This document shows, piece after piece, positions 25,906-30,000 of a stretch of 30,000 nucleotides of DNA. Source of the DNA: Prorocentrum cordatum (taxonomy: Eukaryota > Sar > Dinophyceae > Prorocentrales > Prorocentraceae); the NCBI GenBank assembly GCA_963575745.1, contig CAUYUJ010009789.1, positions 1-30,000 on the forward strand, in the 5' to 3' direction. Numbering within the stretch: the stretch's first letter is position 1; each line of letters begins with the position of its first letter. The notes beneath the pieces were generated by a model that worked only from the letters and a program-made list of their open reading frames with translations, was not told where the DNA came from and searched no databases. A program made the translations under genes and the position numbers.

Positions 25906-27340
25906 GTGGTTCATGATGGGGTCCCCAAGCCAGAGAATCAGCCGAACCACCCGCTCTGGTGTTGGTGCCGCATCCAAGCGAAATGAAGGGGCTCCCGAGA
26001 ACATGGGGGCGGTCATTTGGAGGGTTCTGTGGGCCCTTAGGGAAGGCCCGACTGACTTCGCCTGGGCTTGCGTCGTCCTGGCGGCGCGCGCGTCGACAGA
26101 AAGGCGCCTACGTATGCTGCAGTGCACGCGGTGGCGGACTCCACTGCGAGGGTTCCTTCGGGCTGAGAGAAACGCCTAGACTGCCCCCTGGTTTGTGTAG
26201 CCTTGTTGGCGCACCCGGAACAGAAAACGACCGCCCGTGGTGGTAGCTCCGGCGCGGGGGGGCGGTTCGGGCCAAGGGGACAGCCCGAACAACCCGCCTG
26301 ACTGGCGGTTCCTTGGCGACGCTCTGAAGCATCCGACGGCGGGGCCGTCAGGAACCACAGTGTCCGAAGGTGATGTGTAGCGCCTTGATGGCTCAAGCAG
26401 CAGCCGACGAGGGCGGCTGCGTGGGCCACGGTGCACATAGTGGTGGATTCCGTATTGTGTGGTGTGTCGGGCCAAGGGAATTGCACGAAATACCCCCTCT
26501 GGTTTGTTGCGCTTTGTTTGCGCACCCAGAACACAAAATGGCCGCCCGTGGTACGTGGTAGTGGCTGCGTTGATGGGGGGGTCTTAGGGCCGAGGGAACA
26601 GCCGAAACAACCCCCGTGACTCGTGGTGTCTTGGCGACGATCTAAAGCGTCCGACGGCGGGACCGTCGTTGGCCACGGTTGTCGCGATGGTGCGTGGCGC
26701 CTTGATGACGCAACCGACAACCGACAAGGGCGCCGACGTAGGCGCATGGTTTTGGGTACCGTTTGGTGGGCCCTGCGGGCCAAAGAGCAGCCCGAACACC
26801 CCCCCCTGGTTTGTGGCGCCGCCTTGTCGCACCCCGAACAGAAAAAAAGCGACCGCCCGTGGTGATGGCCCCAGTGCTGTGGGGTTTCTTCGGGCCCGAA
26901 CAACCCCTTCTGGTTTTTAGCGCCTTTTCTGGCGCGCTGTACTCAACCGACCGCCCAGGCAACCTTCAACGGGGCTTCGGGCCAGCGGAAACTCCCGAAT
27001 ACCCCTTCCAGTTTGCGGCGCTTTGGTGGTGTAGCCCAGGCCATAAACTAGTGAGGTGGGAGGGCCGTGGGGGGCGTTTTCAGACCCCCGGGAACGCCCG
27101 AACGACCTCCTCCAGCAGCAAACAAAACGTCGAACTATTGGCCCGAATTGAACAACATTGCGCGTGGTGGTGAGTATCGTTGCGGAGAGCTCTTGGGTCT
27201 AAGTAAAAGGCCCGATGTGTTCCCTGTGGTTGTGGCGCCATGAGAGCAATTGGTCGCCACGCAGTATGTGCATGGGGCGGTGGAGCCCCATTCGGAGGGT
27301 CCTTCGGGCCTCGGGGCCAACCCTAGTAATCCCCCTTTTG
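25906..27340 (+). repeat. ~105-bp minisatellite (GGGCCAAGGGAACAGCCCGAA family)
   Basis: Around a dozen diverged units with GGGCCNNNGGAACAGCCCGAA (clear near 26269, 26469, 26587, 26778, 26893 and 27071), then CCCCC, CTGGTTTGTGGCGC, CGCACCCNGAACAGAAAA and GACCGCCCGTGG. Some units add TCCGACGGCGGG and CGCCTTGATG, making a higher-order block of about 320 bp. ORFs on both strands have no domain and follow the repeat. Confidence 0.85.
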
Positions 27341-27440
27341 CCAATGTCGCCCTGTCGGAGACTGTGTGTGTGTGTCTCCTTGCAGGCCGCCCCGTGCGTC
27401 CTCCCTGAATATGCAACACTTGGGACCATGCCCACCCTCG

Positions 27441-27515
27441 GCACGGGGAAGATGAGGAGGAGGAGGAGGAATAGGAGCAGAAGGAGGACGAGGAGGAAGA
27501 GGATGAATACCAATA
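27441..27515. repeat. GGA-type purine tract
   Basis: (GGA)n with GAATAGGAGCAGAAGGAGG interruptions. Confidence 0.9.
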
Positions 27516-27663
27516 AGAAGACGAGTAGGACACATATGAAGAATTATGATAAACACCATAAGAATATCAAGAATATAACTATATCCCCAATCAGAGCTTG
27601 CCTCTGTAGGGGTCCTAGCGGATTCATGTGGCTAGGTGAGGCGAGGCGCCGAATGCGGCGGCA

Positions 27664-27773
27664 CGCCCGGGTGCCCGGGTGCCCGGGTGCCCGTGCGAGG
27701 TTGGCCGCCGATTTCCGCGGTGCCCGGGTGTCCAGGTGCCAAGGTGCCCGGGTGCCCGGGTGCCTGGGTGCCT
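27664..27773 (+). repeat. GTGCCCGGG 9-bp repeat
   Basis: Two runs, 27664-27694 and 27720-27773, of GGTGCCCGG units separated by GAGGTTGGCCGCCGATTTCC. Variants include GTGTCCAGG and GTGCCAAGG. Confidence 0.95.
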
Positions 27774-27784
27774 TAGAGCCCTGT

Positions 27785-28070
27785 ATCCTCACAGCTCTAT
27801 AGCCCCATAGCCTTATAGTTTATTGTGCTATAGCCCTATAGCCCAAAAGCCCTATAGCTCTATAGCCTTCTAGCCCTATAACTCTATAGCTCTATAGTTC
27901 AATCGCCCTACAGCCGCATAGCCCGATAGCCCTATACTCCAAGAGTTATATAGCCTTGTAGCCTTATGGTCCTATAGCCCTGTAGCCCTATAGCTCTATA
28001 TGCCTGTAGTCCTAAAGCCCTATGGTCCTATAGCTCTGTAGCCCCATAGCCCCGTAACCGCCCTATATCT
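27785..28070 (+). repeat. CCTATAGCC-type 9-bp repeat
   Basis: Dense units of CCTATAGCC, CTCTATAGC and CCTGTAGCC with small changes, over about 285 bp. CTATAG is itself palindromic. No open frame of interest. Confidence 0.95.
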
Positions 28071-28950
28071 CAAAACATATTCTGATGTGTTTGTTTTTTT
28101 GTCCGGTATCAGAATACGACTACGAATATCCATGTCACTATGAATCAATTTTGTTCCAGTCAGAAGAATAATGCCATCACGAAACATACTAATACATACG
28201 AACACTACCAATGATAAGACTACGGATACGCACAATGATGTTACGAACACTAATCATCGCATACTACGGAGGCGAAGAGCGGGAAGTCGACTCCGAATAC
28301 TATCAAGAAACATAAAACAAGTCATACAAATAATACGAATACTAGAACTACGAATAATATTAGAACTGGCAAGAACAACGTTACGATGACGAGTAGTACA
28401 ACTAATCAGAGTACGAATGCGGATACTACGAAAAATATTGTTTCGAGGACGAGTGACATGACGAATGGGGATATCAAGGCGAATACACATAATACGATTT
28501 GTCAAGAATTATGAGAATAACAAAAGCATACTTAAAATAACAGTACACATAACACTACTGACAATAATACTTGTACTACTAATAAGAAGACCCATGATCA
28601 TCCTAATAGGAATGCTAAGATTTGTAGTAATGATACCATGGCGAACGACTGCACAACACGAGTGGTCATATGCAGGAAAATAATATTGCTACCAATACTG
28701 ATGATACTAAGGCGACAACATAATACTATGCATGATACTCGTATAGTCATACTACGAACCATAAGAAACACATGTTTGGCAAGATGAGAAAGCTTACGAC
28801 TAATAGTAATCATACTAACTCGAATCAGACTATGAGTTTGATACTGGAAACGGACCGTCATATTTTGAACATGAGATAGTACGACGATGACGAATACACA
28901 ACTACGATTCAGAAGAAGAAACATACGAATAGTATTAATCATACTAGTAA
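28071..28950. other. AT-rich island with decayed ATACGAATACT-type repeats
   Basis: Composition drops sharply to AT-rich. Words such as ATACTACGAA, AATACTAGAACTACGAATA and CATACTACGAAC recur at irregular spacing, suggesting an old 9-12 bp repeat. Open frames on either strand are short (up to 114 codons), with Ile/Arg/Met-rich products and no domain. It does not look like an organelle insertion with genes. Confidence 0.6.
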
Positions 28951-28954
28951 GAGG

Positions 28955-29037
28955 AGGAGGCGGCTCGGAGGAGGACGAGGAGGAGGAGGAGGAGGAGGAG
29001 GAGGAGGAGGAGGGGGAGGAGGAGGAGGAGGAGGAGT
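28955..29037. repeat. GGA trinucleotide tract
   Basis: (GGA)n, pure purine for most of its length, separating the AT-rich island from the next GC-rich block. Confidence 0.95.
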
Positions 29038-29039
29038 AG

Positions 29040-29430
29040 GCCTCTTGCGGCCTCCCGGGGGCTTCCTGGGAGCTTCGCGGGGGCCTGTGAGGGACCTGTT
29101 GGGGGCCTGGAGCCTGTTGGGGGCCTCTTGGGAACTCGTTTGGGGCCTGTGGGGGCCTCTAGGGGCCTGTGAGCCTTCGAAGGCCGTCTGAGGGTTTCTC
29201 TGGGTCGTCGTGGGGGGCTTTCTTGGCGTTACAGGGCTGTCTTGGAGGCCTTTTCGGGTGTACTGTCAGGGGCCGTTTTGAGGCGTCTTGGCCCGGACCG
29301 TCTTCAGGCTATCTTGGGCGTCTCGGGTCGCTCTTGGGCCATCTCGGGACTCTCTTGGGCCGTCTGGGGCGCATCTAGGGACCCTCTTGCCCATTCTTGC
29401 GGTCCTCTGGCTTTTTGTCACGCGACCGGC
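29040..29430 (-). repeat. GGCC/CCAAGA block, minus orientation
   Basis: GGGGCCTGTGGGGGCCTCT-type units (29040-29170), then GGCCGTCTTGGG-type units (29180-29390), the inverse of the blocks at 16345-21110. Orientation matches the block at 284-427. Confidence 0.8.
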
Positions 29431-29440
29431 CCCAGGAAGC

Positions 29441-29920
29441 ATGCATGGCGCCCCAGGAGGCACACGACAACCCTTGGGAGTTGGGCATCTGGCCCCTTAC
29501 GGAGCATTTGTGATTTTCAATATTCAGAAATTGAGGACTCCAGATGACCTGAAGACGCTCCACGTCGTGCTTCGCGGAACAGTGGCGTATCATCACGGAT
29601 TATGTTGGATTGTGTTGCTGATGATCCCCGTGCAAGCATGGCATTGTGAACGCCTGCTTGCTCGATGTGAGATACTGCTCGCATGGGCAGCATCTGTTGG
29701 GAAGGGAGGAGGAAGGAGGAGGGGAAGGAGGAGGAGGAGGAGTATCTGGGATACGATTAGCCCCTGGCGAGAGAACCGATGGAGGGTCATCGGTGTTGTT
29801 GAGGTGCATTTGTCGTCACACCTTCGCGGCATTCTGCACGTCTGCGCCCCTCCTTTCAGCAAGCTCGGCATCTCTAGGCGGTTGTGGTGGTGGCCAGTGC
29901 GAATTGTGTCCACACCCTGA
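29441..29920 (+). CDS. Hypothetical protein, low support
   Basis: The frame is open from the upstream repeat, and the first ATG beyond the repeat is at 29441 (159 codons, TGA at 29918-29920). The first ~75 residues have ordinary composition (LAPYGAFVIFNIQKLRTPDD, LKTLHVVLRGTVAYHHGLCW), followed by a moderately hydrophobic stretch (IVLLMIPVQAWHCERLLARC). After that a GGA tract gives Gly/Arg repeats. No family is recognised. It may be a decayed or partial exon. Confidence 0.2.
   Translation: MHGAPGGTRQPLGVGHLAPYGAFVIFNIQKLRTPDDLKTLHVVLRGTVAYHHGLCWIVLLMIPVQAWHCERLLARCEILLAWAASVGKGGGRRRGRRRRRSIWDTISPWRENRWRVIGVVEVHLSSHLRGILHVCAPPFSKLGISRRLWWWPVRIVSTP
29697..29745. repeat. Short GGA purine tract
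   Basis: GGGAAGGGAGGAGGAAGGAGG and related units inside the hypothetical ORF, explaining its Gly/Arg-rich middle. Confidence 0.9.
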
Positions 29921-30000
29921 TTGGGGCTCTTGTTTCCACCGACCCCCACCCCAGTGCTCCCTCTCCCTCCCCCTCTAGCCCTCTGACCGTCTCCCCTGCC
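29921..30000. other. C-rich right end
   Basis: CCCCACCCC and CTCCCTCTCCCTCCCC words; nothing else is visible before the window edge. Confidence 0.5.

Noticed and set aside
1-30000. Dinoflagellate spliced-leader relics as a sign of retroposed genes
   Set aside because: I looked for the CCATTTTGGCTCAAG core on the plus strand by eye and found none; a degenerate copy could still have been missed.

Overview
This window looks like gene-poor, GC-rich nuclear DNA of a eukaryotic protist. A dinoflagellate is the best guess. The reasons are (i) one convincing coding exon whose two cysteine-rich modules end in CCACGGG and CCSCGGG, a module type I associate with dinoflagellate secreted or surface proteins; (ii) a broken ORF with a transmembrane segment and a WHE...LLLYP motif, similar in style to ORFs I associate with dinoflagellate repeats; and (iii) an extreme load of GC-rich minisatellites of many families in one 30-kb stretch. 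There is no operon structure, no Shine-Dalgarno pattern, no rRNA or tRNA gene, no CRISPR array and no bacterial mobile element. The assignment is inference, because no search was possible.

Layout: 1-650 holds a microsatellite, a block of the GGCC/TCTTGGG minisatellite family and a near-unique stretch with a 16-bp palindrome. 653-1168 is a leader plus array A of a ~78-90 bp repeat. 1499-2056 is the cysteine-rich exon. 2871-5670 is a recent tandem duplication of a ~1.47-kb unit, each copy with a unique part, a GGA tract and an 18-bp minisatellite. 5881-6450 is a second copy of the leader plus array B. It joins directly to modular GGCC/CCAAGA repeats (6452-7335). 7427-9190 holds a decayed, frameshifted ORF and a 283-bp tandem duplication. 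9190-12790 is mostly non-repetitive, with a 220-bp dispersed repeat (10853-11071) and a short conserved reading frame (12427-12624). 12790-14375 is three successive simple or minisatellite blocks. 14755-17460 holds further GGCC modules, a ~115-bp and a ~44-bp tandem repeat. 17571-18776 is a 1.2-kb tetranucleotide array. 18846-21110 is more GGCC modules with a decayed CATAG-type region between them. 21227-23600 is another minisatellite and then array C (about 20 units of 78 bp, inverted relative to A and B). 23600-25030 has inverted copies of the leader and of the 220-bp repeat, then mixed sequence. 25305-27340 is a GGCC module and a ~105-bp minisatellite. 27440-29040 is a run of simple repeats and an AT-rich island. 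29040-30000 is an inverted GGCC block and a weak hypothetical ORF.

Almost all long open reading frames here come from repeats whose period is a multiple of three (18, 78, GGA) or which lack stop codons, and should not be read as genes. The most interesting signal is the 78-bp repeat family. It occurs in three arrays, always attached to the same leader, and most units I inspected can fold into the same hairpin. The second is the modular GGCC family, in which GC-rich blocks are preceded by related T-rich anchor segments.
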